Assembly (NCBI GenBank): GCA_035772785.1 | Contig: JAOCPU010000101.1 | Span: 1-48,754 of the forward strand | Direction: 5' to 3' | Length of the DNA stretch: 48,754 nt | Source: Phlebiopsis flavidoalba | Lineage: Eukaryota; Basidiomycota; Agaricomycetes; Polyporales; Phanerochaetaceae | Shown: piece after piece, positions 13,536-24,267 of the stretch | Layout: every line of letters begins with the position of its first letter | Numbering within the stretch: the first letter of the stretch is position 1 | The notes under the pieces: generated by a model | What the model was told of the DNA's origin: nothing | Database searches by the model: none | The model's input: the letters and a program-made list of their open reading frames with translations, nothing else | Made by a program: the position numbers and the translations under genes

Positions 13536-14280
13536 TCAAATTCGGGTGATATTGCATGGTATAAATGTGCTTTATCACGGACTGAGCTACACTCATTTTT
13601 ACGGAACTTTGTACAAAGTTCACAAAATTCATTCACGAAGAATATACACGTAGGATTGCGGAACCGATTTTGTTTTATGTTGCAGCGTTTTCTGACATCG
13701 AGTCTTGTTGGTGTATTGATGGCGCCTATTTCTACCTCGATTATCCTCTGCCTCCATGTCCTTTTAGTTTCGCAAGTGCACAACCCTCCCTCTGCGAAGA
13801 ACGCCAGTATTGTTACTCTGAGTCAACGATGCTGCATCTGCAGGTCATCTCATCGAGGTCATATCATCTTCTACAGAGGGAGCAGAGACGCTTCCTACAA
13901 CGTCGACGCCAGCGTGGAGCAGTGGACTAGGTACAGTAGTCGGCGATTTTGCATTAGGATGTATGCGAGAAAACATTCCTTTTCAAACATATTCTCTCCG
14001 TGAGAGGTGAGGTAGAAGCTTGAATTTCCCAAAAACACGCCGAATCTCACCACGTCAAGACTCGAGGGTCCACTGTAAAGCTATGAAAGTCAAGACCACG
14101 CTCCCTTGGACACACGTGTTTTTTCCATGAATCTATCAGCCACGATAGGCTTCACCGTCAGGGTCCACGAGAAACTGAGTTTGGAGCATGGGGATTGGAC
14201 GGCCAGCGCAATGATAACATGACAACACGATTACCACACTGAGGTTACGTTCTTGTTCCTTCCCGCCCTCCCTACTCCTC
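13536..14280. other. Spacer between the two P450 genes
   Basis: Frames on both strands overlap here and show no motif. The interval probably holds the terminator of the first P450 and the promoter of the second. I see no clear TATA box. Confidence 0.4.
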
Positions 14281-16416
14281 CATGGCCACAGACATTGGGC
14301 ACACCCTAATCGTCGGCACCCTACTCTCGACGAGCCTTGTATCGCTAATTCTTATGGTGTAGGTCGAAAAGACGCAACTTACCGCATCCACCAGGTCCAA
14401 AGCGTCTACCTGTCGCTGGCAGCGCGTTTTTATCTTCCAAAGGAGCGCGAGTGGCTGGTATACAAGCAATGTGTCGCGTGAACATGGTGAGTTTTGGAGT
14501 CCATATACTTATTTCAGTGGCTCATGTCCCGAGCAGACAGCGACATACTATACTACGATGCATGGGGCAACCCGTTCGTAATCATCAATTCTCAACAGGT
14601 TGCAGTGGACCTCCTCGAACGAAGATCGGCTCTTACGCGGACAGGTGCACCAGCTTACTATTTTTGTCTCTATGTTACGTATCTAACACAATTTGCTGCG
14701 TACTACAGACCTCGTATGCCAATGTTAAACGATTTGTAAGTTGCTCGTGTTCGTTTTGTGCAAGCTAGCTAATGTAGATCTAGATGCGGCTGGAGCTGGG
14801 ACCTTGGTCTCATGCCGTACAACGATAATTGGAGGCTCGGGCGGAAGATGTTCACCCAGCATTTTCGACAAGCCTCGGCGTTGGCCTATCGAGATGAAGA
14901 GAAAACGCTGCTCGCGCGAGCTCGTGCGAGATATCATGCACAATGATAAAGACCTTTATGAGCATGTGCGGCTGTGAGTCTCCAAATTCCTCACGAGGTT
15001 TGCGCACATTTTGACCTCGGCATGCGAAGAATGTTATGGCAAGCTCATCATGATGTGTAACATACGGTTATTGACGTCGACTCTACCGAAGATCCCTACA
15101 TCACCAATGCCAGAAAAGCGTTATTCGCTATCACTGCGGCAGGGAAAAACGTCGGGACATACCTCGTCGACTCGATCCCCCTCCGTGAGAAATCACCAAT
15201 TTCTTTCTCCAACTGCCAAGCGCTGACCCTGATGTGTCTAATCAGTGAAATATATTCCTGCGTGGGTGCCGGGGGCGCAGTTCCAGCGAGACGCTAAGGA
15301 ATGGAGTCAGTGTGCGGAGGCAATGGCGCACAGGCCCTACAGAACTGTTCGGGAAGCTATGGTACGGTTCTATATATGCGCGTTTTGAGACAGCTTCTAC
15401 GAATCATCCCTGAACCTCCGTAGCTCGCAGGTCGTGCGAGACCATCCGTTCTGCACGAGCGCTCTTTTCGAAGAATACGGAGCTTGCCCAAACTCCACAG
15501 CAGGAATACGCCATGCTTAGTGCTGCTGGCACCGCATACGAAGGTGAATATCTCGTCGCAACCTACCACAGATGCTTGAACTTCACTCAACTCTCCTCTT
15601 TTAGCCGCGTCGGAGACGGTAAGCCTTCAAATCAAACATTGCTGGGCTGAACTAACCCAAGATCTGTGTAGACCTGGTCCGCGACGCTTACCTTCATCCT
15701 TGCCATGGTGATGTATCCGGGCATTCAAAACAAAGCCTACGAAGAACTCCGTGGTGTAGTAGGAACAGACCGTTTCCCTGAATTCACAGACCAGGCGCAC
15801 ACTCCATACCTGACCGCCATCTGCAAAGAAGTGTGTCCCCTAATCAGATATTTAGTATTAATAGTATTTCACTATACTCATGTACTCATTTTGCAGGCTT
15901 TACGCTGGCGAACACCTCTTCCGTTAGGTACGCTCTTTGAAAGCCCAATGGCGTTAACATCATGTTGAATGTCTGTATCTGCCTCAGCTGTCATGCATCG
16001 CGTTACGAAGGATGACAGCTACATGGGCTATCATATCCCAGCCGGGTCTACGGTTGTCCTCAACTCATGGTCCGCCTCTCCAGCCCATTTTGTATCTCCG
16101 CTCACCTGAGATGATAGGGCCATCCTGCATGATGAACGAGTCTATGAGGACCCGGATCAGTTCCGTCCCGAGCGATTGTTCTCACTTCGGATGGCCAGCC
16201 GGACCTCAAAGCGCCCGAGCCCATCGCTTTGTGGTGTTTGGCTTCGGAGCGCGCGCGACGCATGTCCTGGATCGGCTATGGCCCAGGGACATCGCTATGT
16301 GGATTGCGGCCGCAACTTTGCTGGGGCCTGAATGGGCCCTCTGTGCGAACGATGGAGAAGTGCGAAGGATGAGTATGGGCCCCAAAGCTATCCTGATGTC
16401 AAAAGCAAAACTATGA
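14281..16416 (+). pseudogene. Cytochrome P450 monooxygenase, copy B (frame-broken)
   Basis: This is a tandem paralogue of the preceding gene, in the same direction with similar exon order. ATG 14281 gives a hydrophobic anchor (MATDIGHTLIVGTLLSTS), then a PHPPGPKRLPVAGS hinge. WLMSRADSDILYYDAWG, INSQQVAVDLLERRSA, LMPYNDNWRLGRKMF, ELVRDIMHNDKDLYEHVRL, VDSTEDPYITNARKALF, IPAWVPGAQFQRDA, MLSAAGTAYE (helix I), TLTFILAMVMYPGIQNKAYE, helix K ExxR (KE plus ALRWRTPLPLG after an intron), YHIPAGSTVVLNSW and YEDPDQFRPERL follow. At the heme loop the frame reads FGFGARA and then leaves it; the Cys codon (16263-16265, ACPG) lies in another frame. No clear C-terminal exon follows, so the end is a lower bound. 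As given, no heme-ligating protein could be made. Confidence 0.88.
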
Positions 16417-17185
16417 CTTATATCGGCGTTGCGTGAGGTTTGAGGGTGGACTCTCCACCTATGGACCTGGCATCTGTTAGACTGTGATATCATCTGTACA
16501 ATAATATCAATCTAGCTATCCCGAACATGTTCCGGTGTACTTTACGATCCACGTAGTGGCGAATGTCGCGATTCTCTACTAAAGTCTGTGTAATCAAATT
16601 CGGCGGGAGTGAATGATCAGAGTATTATGAAGCCAGAAAATGACCACGGTTTATGTGTAAGGTAGGGAATCCCGACTTGCAAAACATCGCATCACTTGCA
16701 CTCTTTATCGACGGATGCGCGAAGTAAAAAACTATAGAAGGTGGATACTGAAAAGACGCGGGGAAACCACGACTCAAAAGAAAGATTATACAATTTAGCA
16801 TGAGCTAGATATAACCTGGGAAGTTGGCGTTTCCGCTTGTGATTCGTCTTCCGCTAGTGACTGGACGGGTTCAACGACGATTAACGGCGACTAGAATTCT
16901 GTCGATTTTCCCCGTTTCCCCGTGCCGCCATTGTGACCTGCCTAAAGGGCTCTTGATGTCGCCAATACCAGCTGGGAGATGTGTGATATGATCGGATCTC
17001 GGAATGGGAGCTGTCCGTCAAGGTCATTCATACGGGGGTTATAATAAGGGGGATCATATCGTTATTCAAATTTGCCTCACCTCTCTGTTGTGACGCGATC
17101 TTATACTGTTACAGGAGGCGGGAAGAACGGGTGTCATGTCTCTTTACCGAGCGACGACTTCGAATGTACGCGCCGGGCCGTAGTT
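16417..17185. other. Spacer; possible tail of the membrane-protein gene
   Basis: A minus-strand stretch near 16,850-16,800 reads VVEPVQSLAEDESQAETPT. Its acidic, Ser/Thr-rich character would suit the cytosolic tail of the membrane protein encoded at 17,186-18,086, but I cannot join it with confidence. Confidence 0.3.
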
Positions 17186-18086
17186 TCACCCGCCCCCGGT
17201 GGTAGTAAGTGAGATTAACCTGATCAATACGACCATGATGATGCAGAGAGGTACGAGTACCGCAGTAAGAATAGTGTTCAAAATGCGAAGACAGAAGAAG
17301 CAGAGTGGCGGGTTCCCGGCGCTGGACGCGGTCGCTTTCTTTTTTTTTTTTTTTTTTTTGGGTGCAGTGTAATGTGGATGTAGTATGCCGAGCTTATTGT
17401 AGGCTGTGGCTTCCCAGGGCGTGTCAAAGCTCACCGAGGATACCATCGGGCTGACGGACACTGAGATAGTGTCGAGAGGTGGCGCCACCATCAGCCGAAC
17501 CGTTCCAGGACATCGTCAGTACGCAAAAAAGTCGTAAGCAGTATGTTTAGGGTGATTTTGAAAAAGGAATCCGTAGCAACACCAGTAACGCGAGGATGGT
17601 TATGTCTATCATTATTTCAAGAGGTTGCGACGTGAATTAAACGTGCATGTTGTTGGAAAACTAGATGGACGGGCGCGCACCCGGCAGCGGCGCACAGAGT
17701 CGTCACCATAACGTACTTGCCTTCGCCAGGATGCCAGATAGCTCTGTCCCTGATAGCCCGAAGAATGGTGATCTCTGTGCCTTGTAATGCCGGAAGTACG
17801 TCGCCGTGAGTCAGCTGGGGGTCTAATTACGCTGGCTGGAGTGATTTACCTTGAAAGTCAAATGTGAACGTCGAATTAGAGGTTGTTGCACAAGTAATGG
17901 TCCTAAAGGGCTATCATGAGTCTGGATGGCTTAGATTATACAGTGCAAGTACAAATTTGTCCCCACTAGGTTATGAGCAGCTGTGCCCAATTGAAAGGAG
18001 ATTGACAGCTTCGGCGGAGATATCCACTCCCCCCCGGGCCGTACACGATTCTTGGGTCCGGCATTATCTACTGACTGTATTGTCAT
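17186..18086 (-). pseudogene. Single-pass membrane protein with extracellular beta-domain, copy 1
   Basis: The start chosen is the minus-strand ATG at 18086 (MTIQSVDNAG). After a frame slip the hallmark RIVYGPGGEWISPP appears, corresponding to the 'DDTDPRI.Y...W' opening of a large Agaricomycete family. ITCATTSNSTFTFDFQ then leads into an intron (GTAAAT..ACAAG) and GTEITILRAI, the usual 'F.F.GT.I.V.G' strand pair. A transmembrane helix (TILTAVLVPLCIIMVVLI) lies at about 17,270-17,210. A T19 tract on the plus strand (17341-17359) reads as polylysine just before the helix and is probably noise or slippage. The family is usually signal-less, N-out, with one TM helix and a Ser-rich tail; function unknown. 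The same gene type recurs at 23.4-24.3 kb. Confidence 0.6.
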
Positions 18087-19038
18087 AGTGGTTCTTTCCA
18101 GCCTCTTCAAGGGCGGATTACGTTGAGCAACTTTGCGGGGCCAGAACTTCGAGCTTTTTGAGATGGAGAGCACGCTGTGAATTCCGAGTCCTTCGTGCTA
18201 GAGCGCACGGACAGGCTGATGGTGGAAAAGATGGAGCCCATTCATGGTTTTTTTGGATAGACTTTGGTGTTTTTATGCAGCGACGTGCGAATTCTTTTGC
18301 ATCACGCGATATTAGAGGACTCGATCGTGGCTGGTAATGATGATGGATAATCTGATATATTTGTGCGTGAGTTTAGTGAGTTAGAGTGTATGCAATTTGC
18401 TTGTCAGGAGTTAAGTCTATAGTTCTGGTCAATGGGCTGCGTGAAGCTCACAGATTTAAGAATGTGCAATTGTACTTGAGATATTCATAACTCGTCATTT
18501 GGTTGTGCTCTATAAACTGTAGGCCATGAAAGAGCAAGTTATCCAAATTGGTTGACTGATGTGGCAGTCTCCGACCCGTCCTGATCATGGTCGGGCGGGT
18601 ATCTTAGACGTAGCCGCAGATGGTGGCGAACGTGTGTTGCTTCAGCAACCGGACTGAGATGATTTTAACAATCATTGGTCGGAAAATGTGAGTACAACAC
18701 ATGAATTAGAAGACGTGCAGCCCGGGATGTCAAGATGTGGTGTCTTCGCAAAGTGGCATACTTATATGCAAATCATTCTTATCGCCACACTTATAACGGA
18801 GTTATCCTTTTCGTGGACGAGAAACTGAGGCAAGACTACAGTAGAAAAATATATACCAAGGGGAGAAATAGGCTGTGTACTGCTCGTCATTCCAGATTCA
18901 CCCAATTTGACAAGTGCGGTCATCAGATGAGCCAGAAGTGCGGACCAGCAATACGTCTTACGTGTTACCCAACGGCCCCCCCCACGGATAATTTGCTCTA
19001 AAGATCATGCTTGTATGAAGTTCTCAGGACAATTGAGA
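18087..19038. other. No recognisable gene
   Basis: An 88-codon plus frame (18735-19001) has no motif I recognise. The rest is AT-rich with few open frames. Confidence 0.4.
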
Positions 19039-20420
19039 TCACATTCCCTTGGTCGCTTGCGTCAAATACTCCCACAATCTTCGCCCAACATCAGGATCGT
19101 ACATCGTATCCATAGTGTGTCCTCCCAAGCCGCGCATAGGGAATTAGGAACTACGTGGCGCAGCGCGAATCAACACCAAAAACAGACCACTCGAAGATGA
19201 GAAGCCTAACCTGGCCATTGTATTGAACCGTCTCCGGCATAGTCCCTGCCCAGAGCTGTGTAAGTGCCCCATATACGACGCGTCGTGGAGCATCCAATCC
19301 TGATTTTACAGATGGTCGTGTATGAGTTACAGCCTCACTTCGTCGAAGAACATATAACGTACACCCAGTAACCTCTCCGTAGGTGTAGCATGGCGTTGAA
19401 GATCAGTCTTCAAAGCACCTGGGTCACATTGCGCGAACGAGAGTACGTTTCAAACTTGCATATCGTTTCGACGCTTCATGTGCGACGACGGCGTTGAGCT
19501 GTCGAAACGGTCGTCAAGTGGGCAAGCGCATCTAGAAATATGCAGGAAGACGTACTAGCTTGCTCTGGAAGTATAGCATTTCTGACTTCCGAGCTTCTTG
19601 CGAGACAGATCATCCTTAAATGTATCCCAGGCTACCGTCTTTGACGCGAGATGGGCGCCACTGCTCGAGGTGGTCACGACACGATCGCATGACCGCGGCC
19701 GGGCGATTGTCCTTTTTTGCTCCTGCGGTGAGGGCCGGCAGGAGAAGCTCGGTGAAAAGCCAATGGCCTATTGGGTGTGTTGTGAATCGTTTAGGTAGTC
19801 GATGCTTCGGCAACGTGGAGTTTGGAGTCGGATACTCCACCTACGACGTTGGTACCAAATTGCATGTCAACGCAAAACCCATCTTCCGTCTGAGGGTCAT
19901 CGATGGGGGGCTTCATGACACCTCTGAAGGGGAGCGATTGGATTCAACGAAATTGATCATGGGAGACTTGCGGCGTACGCGTTATTGAAGAGGATGTGGA
20001 GTTCGCTCTCTGCGGCGCCATGAATTCTTGTGCGGATTTACGGACGGCTGCGAGGTCAGCAAGATTGAGCTGTAAATAGATTGCGTCCCTTCCCGGTGAT
20101 GGCCTTCAAGTCTTCGATAGCTTTTTGTGCCTTCTGTTCACTACGAGAGGCAAGGGTAGACCTTCGCATCGTGTTGCAGGAGGGCCTACATTACATCATG
20201 TCGATGAATCTGACGGACACGACGAAACAGACTCGGACAAACTTTGACCGTCTCCCTCTTTGCCTACACCAGCATTCCCCCTTGACGATACAGTCAGCCA
20301 TGGTAATATGTGCATAGATGGTCATGTAAAGTCCTCACCTGTAACGATGGCGACTTTACCTTGCAAGTTCGGCATTTTGATCGACGGAAAATTTCGACGC
20401 TGGTGGCCCAGACAGAACAT
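19039..20420 (-). pseudogene. Short-chain dehydrogenase/reductase (retinol dehydrogenase/WWOX-like), frame-broken
   Basis: SDRs transfer hydride between NAD(P)H and carbonyl or alcohol substrates. On the minus strand the order is: KFSVDQ in one frame, then MPNLQGKVAIVTG in another near 20,375; an intron; GNAGVGKE, completing the TGGNxGxG cofactor loop; ALLQHDAKVY; SRSEQKAQKAIEDLKAITGK; LNLADLAAVRKSAQEF; ESELHILFNNA; GVMKPPIDD; DMQFGTNVVG, intron, HWLFTELLLPALTAGAKK; VVTTSSSGAHLAS (catalytic Ser); DTFKDDLSRKKLG; LYFQSKL with catalytic Tyr and Lys near 19,557-19,575; PGALKTDLQRHATPTERLL; GLDAPRRVVYGALTQLWAGT; and a C-terminus ending at the stop 19,039-19,041. At least six GT..AG introns are apparent. 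All catalytic residues are readable but in shifting frames. The start at 20,420 is the first in-frame ATG before MPNLQ and is uncertain. Confidence 0.87.
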
Positions 20421-22067
20421 AGCGGTCCGGTAAACATTCACAGCGATCTCGCACATGTCAAGGGCCCAGTTAAATCAACTCGAGAAGACCAAGGGGAAGC
20501 CGAGGGGGTTGAGGTGGATGCTGTGATGGTCCGACTTGAGACGGCGGCGGTATTTAAGGTCCAACACGAACCTATACGACCGGTCATACAATCGGCATAT
20601 TACGAGAAGTCGAAACGACATACTCATTCTTTTTGACAGGATACGGCCGAGATTTCATGTCGAGGCATCGAGCTGTTCGCTACTAAACAGAGCAAACGCA
20701 AGACAGCGCCCTACTCGAATTCGGCCTCGGCAATCTGCTTGAACGCCGGAAAGCAGTGTGCGGGGCAGCAGCTCTACTTGTCATGCATGTCAATACCACG
20801 GCCGTGATACAAGAGCGTCGACGTTTCGAATTGTGATGAGATATTCGATGCGACACGGTAGTAGAAGTAAGTCGGGCCATAGGGGGAGGTATCATGATTC
20901 GGAGAATATCGACTTGTCGTATTGCTGATTACATTTATAGCTATCCTGGATAACGGGCCAGAAAGCCACAAAAAACATGATTGAGCCTATAGAGTGACGC
21001 GCCGCACTGCTTTGTACCGACGAAACGAACTTTGAAGCAGATGACGGTTGGTTGAGAGGTCTTATGCATGCCAAGGCCCAAGACTTGGGCGACTTTATGT
21101 TGGTGGGGCCCATCAATCCGCCACGTGGCGTCCGCCGTCGAGGGGCTCGCGCTCGCTTTCAACCATCATGTGTACTTACATCGATGTGGCCTCGAGGAAC
21201 TATCTGAAAAACTCTCTACGAATTCTACTTGACGGATGCAGAGTACTGAACGTGTGCGTTCGAGTAAGCCGGCATGAACTCGATGGCTGTGGTAGTGGTG
21301 CCGTGAGTTCGGACTTCGAACCAAGTGAATTTCCATAGTGCTGAGGCTTGTAAGATTTTTAGCCCTCCAGGCGTTTCGGGCCCACAGGCTCTCAGCCTGC
21401 TGGAAACATTCATGTCCACTTGATGAGCTTGTACGCCCGATTTGACATATAAAGCGTCTCCCAACGCGCTGGATCCCTCGACTTGTGAGCATATCCGGTC
21501 ATCCCGCGCTGCGACCAGACTGCGATCTACAATCACAAGTTCGTTCGTTCCCTGTGCCCTAGAGGCACTACAAGCCGATTCTGAGCGTAGCTAGCTCCGG
21601 ATACGAAGACTTCATCTGCGTGGTTCGCGGTCCCCATGCTCAACCTGCTGGGTTGCCGTGTCTGTGTGCCAGTGAGATCACGTCATGCATGCAAAGGCCA
21701 CCCGCGGTGGATTCAACGACTACCGTGCGCCAGTATGCCGATTTCTGACTATTCGGACTTGAATGCTCTCAACTTATTTGGAGAGACCTTGTAGCCAATC
21801 CGTTATCAGTATACACCGCCGCTTGAGCCATCCTACTTCTTGTTGGCAATGATCATCCAGTATGCGTCTTAGGGTTTAATGAAGCGCTCAACAAGAGATG
21901 AATATTTGAATGTCGATTGCCCGATATTTCCGTGAACACAGCTCCGCAGTGTACCACATTTTGACCTTCGACCCCTCAACGTGTAAACTCTAAGGCAAGC
22001 ACAGTATATATAATTCCCACTAGCTATCCTTGAGTGCACTTGTAGTACTAACTCCCTTGCACTACAA
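20421..22067. other. No identified gene
   Basis: Minus-strand frames at 20,683-21,162 and 21,166-21,536 overlap each other and the plus frame at 21,048-21,338. None shows a motif I can name. The last 100 bases hold an AT-rich stretch with TATATATAA near 22,005, placed suitably as a core promoter for the gene starting at 22,068. Confidence 0.4.
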
Positions 22068-22885
22068 ATGCCTAGTCGCGTGCAAGTATACGTTTATGAC
22101 CAAAGCAGGGGTCTTTCCAAGCGAATATCTCGCTTCCTCACCGGTCCGTTATTTTGAAGCCGTCCTGGTAAGCTGTCGCTCGCACTCAACGTGTTAAATG
22201 AAAAGCTCACAATTTTTGTGAAGGCACACGAATGTGGTGGTGTTCGGAAAAGAACTCGGATATGGCTATGGTGTAATATTTCAGCAAGCTCGCGAAGTGC
22301 AGGTACGTCGATGCAATTGTATGACCCACCTCCGCTAGGCTTTGATCCGACACCTCGTAGAGCGATATGTTGGTGGACGTGATCGATTTTGGACATAGTT
22401 CGATAACAGAAGACGCATTCGAGACATTTCTTCAGGAGCTCGCCAGTCAACGCTTCACAGTCGATAATGTGAGTAGACGTGTGCCGATTATTGTCAAACG
22501 CTGACCATAAGACATGCATCGAACGTGAAAATGCCTTAGTATCACTTGACCGGTATGTTGCGTTCCTGTGACTCCCGGGAACATGGTTTGCTCAACATTG
22601 AAAGATTGGAACTGCAACCATTTTACACCAAGAATGTGTCCAATTTCTCACTGGGCGTAATCTACCGCCGTGGATTCGAGGTAATTTTCATCGCATTATA
22701 ATCCACGTGCTAGTCACTAACCAACGAACTGGACGCGTCGCCTAGATTTCTCATCCGATGTTCTGGCCACTCGACTTGGCCTCTTCCTTCGCCCTACTTG
22801 CGCTGCTCTATTCTGGCGTCCTAGAATAACATTCTTCGTCCTGCATTATTATTTTCAGATAGAACTATGTCTTCTACTTTGGTAG
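22068..22885 (+). pseudogene. PPPDE/DUF862 (DeSI-like) thiol isopeptidase, frame-broken
   Basis: PPPDE proteins are papain-fold deubiquitinating or deSUMOylating isopeptidases with a His/Cys pair. ATG 22068 opens VQVYVYDQSRGLSKRISRFL, matching the family's 'V.LYVYDLS.G.A...S' start. An intron (22168-22223) interrupts the active-site region. With the frame change just before it, the family's 'VWHT.VVVFGKE' block is recognised: HTNVVVFGKELGYG, His codon at 22225-22227. IDFGHSSITEDAFETFLQEL follows (family 'DLG.T.I....F..YL..L'). The conserved NCNHF motif then places the active cysteine at 22613-22615, followed by CVQFLTGRNLPPWIRG. A last exon reads SSDVLATRLGLFLRPT and stops at 22883-22885. Both catalytic residues survive. 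The gene resembles the stand-alone domain, without the thioredoxin or PUL extensions of some fungal relatives. Confidence 0.82.
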
Positions 22886-23356
22886 GGGGCGCTTGTGCTC
22901 AATCTTGATGATGTGATCTCTCATGTTCGTAGACCTATTATGCCCAGATTATGTCCGAGTCACGCCTGCATACAAATAAAATTTACCTCAGCACAGTTTT
23001 CATATTACTTTTGCGTTCTATAAAACTACCGATTGTCAAAACATGAGCGGGGTCCGATGTAATGTCCAGATGGCTAGTGTATTGACTTGAATGCCCAAGG
23101 CTTAAGTATCACAAACTGTGCCCTGAGACGGTCATGAATCCTGAATCCTGTCCTACACTGATATCGCTGCGAGATTAGTACCCCCGGCGAGCCCGCGCGC
23201 ACACAACCAACAATCGCACTTGGACTAGCCTGTGCACCGTTCGTACGAGGGAGGCGATGATAGGGAGCACTGAGAGCCGTCGAGACTGCGGTACCGGGAA
23301 AGCGGACTTGGACCCGCCAACTCCGTCAAGTTATTTAAGCACAACGTATTCACCTG
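22886..23356. other. Intergenic, possible tail exons of the membrane protein on the minus strand
   Basis: Convergent spacing between the PPPDE gene (plus) and the membrane-protein gene (minus). A minus-strand GTGAGT..TTTTAG intron (about 23,402-23,348) follows the membrane-protein frame, so its cytosolic tail may continue below 23,350. I see no stop that clearly ends it. Confidence 0.35.
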
Positions 23357-24267
23357 CTAAAATGTTTTAAAAGTGAGAAAAACACGTGAGGGGTAAGGAC
23401 TCACCACGAGACCTTGTAGAAACGAACGGTGAAATTGACATAGGTTGTATTTGCTGCGCACGCGTGTGCCCCCGCCGTAGTAGGTATAGGAATACACAGG
23501 CGAGAACCGCGAAGAGAACACAGAGCGGGATGAGCACCGCTGTGAGTATGGTGCTAAGATGCGCTGTGCTGGTGGCTGCTTGAGGCCGTTGGGGGGGGGC
23601 ATTACTAGCTTCCCGGTGTTTGAGCAGATGACAGAGCTGTTGACGAGCCTATCAAAAAACTGATATACTTTGAGGGACTATCTGAGTTGAGGTCAATACC
23701 GAGTGTATTTCGATATCCAGCCTCGTATTCTAGAAAGTCAAACCCAGTAAGCAGGATTTTGGAACACATCTTCTGCGATGACCAGCAAGTTGTGCGGTCC
23801 TTCTTTCATTACAGGGACGTCCAGAGGCTTATGTCTGGGCAAGTATGGGATGCTGATACAGCGTAGCATTGGGTATAGCGGTCAGCGCAGCGCTGATAGG
23901 ATTTCCGCATCCCCAGTCGAGGGCGTAAGCGACCACTGCTGAGGAATTGGGGGAGAGGAGGGGCGTGATGGTCCCGTTATATGGTGATGTTGGTTCCTTC
24001 GTGAGGTGAGGCGCACATTGATATGAATGAAAGCACTGGAATGCGCACCTGTGAAGTTGAAACTAAAGAAAGAGCCATCGTGAATTGCTCCGTGGGTAGA
24101 GCTAACGGGTTGGGCATTGAACATAGTGCTCCTATTTGCGATGCGATGCAGGATGAGAAATCTTCTGCGCTCACCTCAGGTATTCATTCGCAACTCCTAC
24201 CCGGTCACCCAGCCATTCGAGTAAAGATATACGTGGATTCGTGTCATCAATTTGGAGAGACGGGCAT
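23357..24267 (-). pseudogene. Single-pass membrane protein with extracellular beta-domain, copy 2
   Basis: The start chosen is the minus-strand ATG at 24267 (MPVSP, then IDDTNPRI after a slip), the family's opening motif. Downstream, in broken frames, come HGAIHDGSFFSFNFTGA near 24,085-24,035, VVAYALD near 23,925, ISAALTAIPNATLYQHP near 23,895-23,845, EGPHNLLVIAEDV near 23,805-23,770, and FDFLEYEAGYR near 23,740-23,710. The TM helix STILTAVLIPLCVLFAVLAC is at about 23,555-23,495, followed by a basic stop-transfer segment (LRRGHTRAQQ). The helix is clearly related to that of copy 1. A GT..AG intron follows the tail segment, so the real C-terminus may lie lower. N-glycosylation sequons suit an extracellular domain. 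The family has no known function that I can name. Confidence 0.68.
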
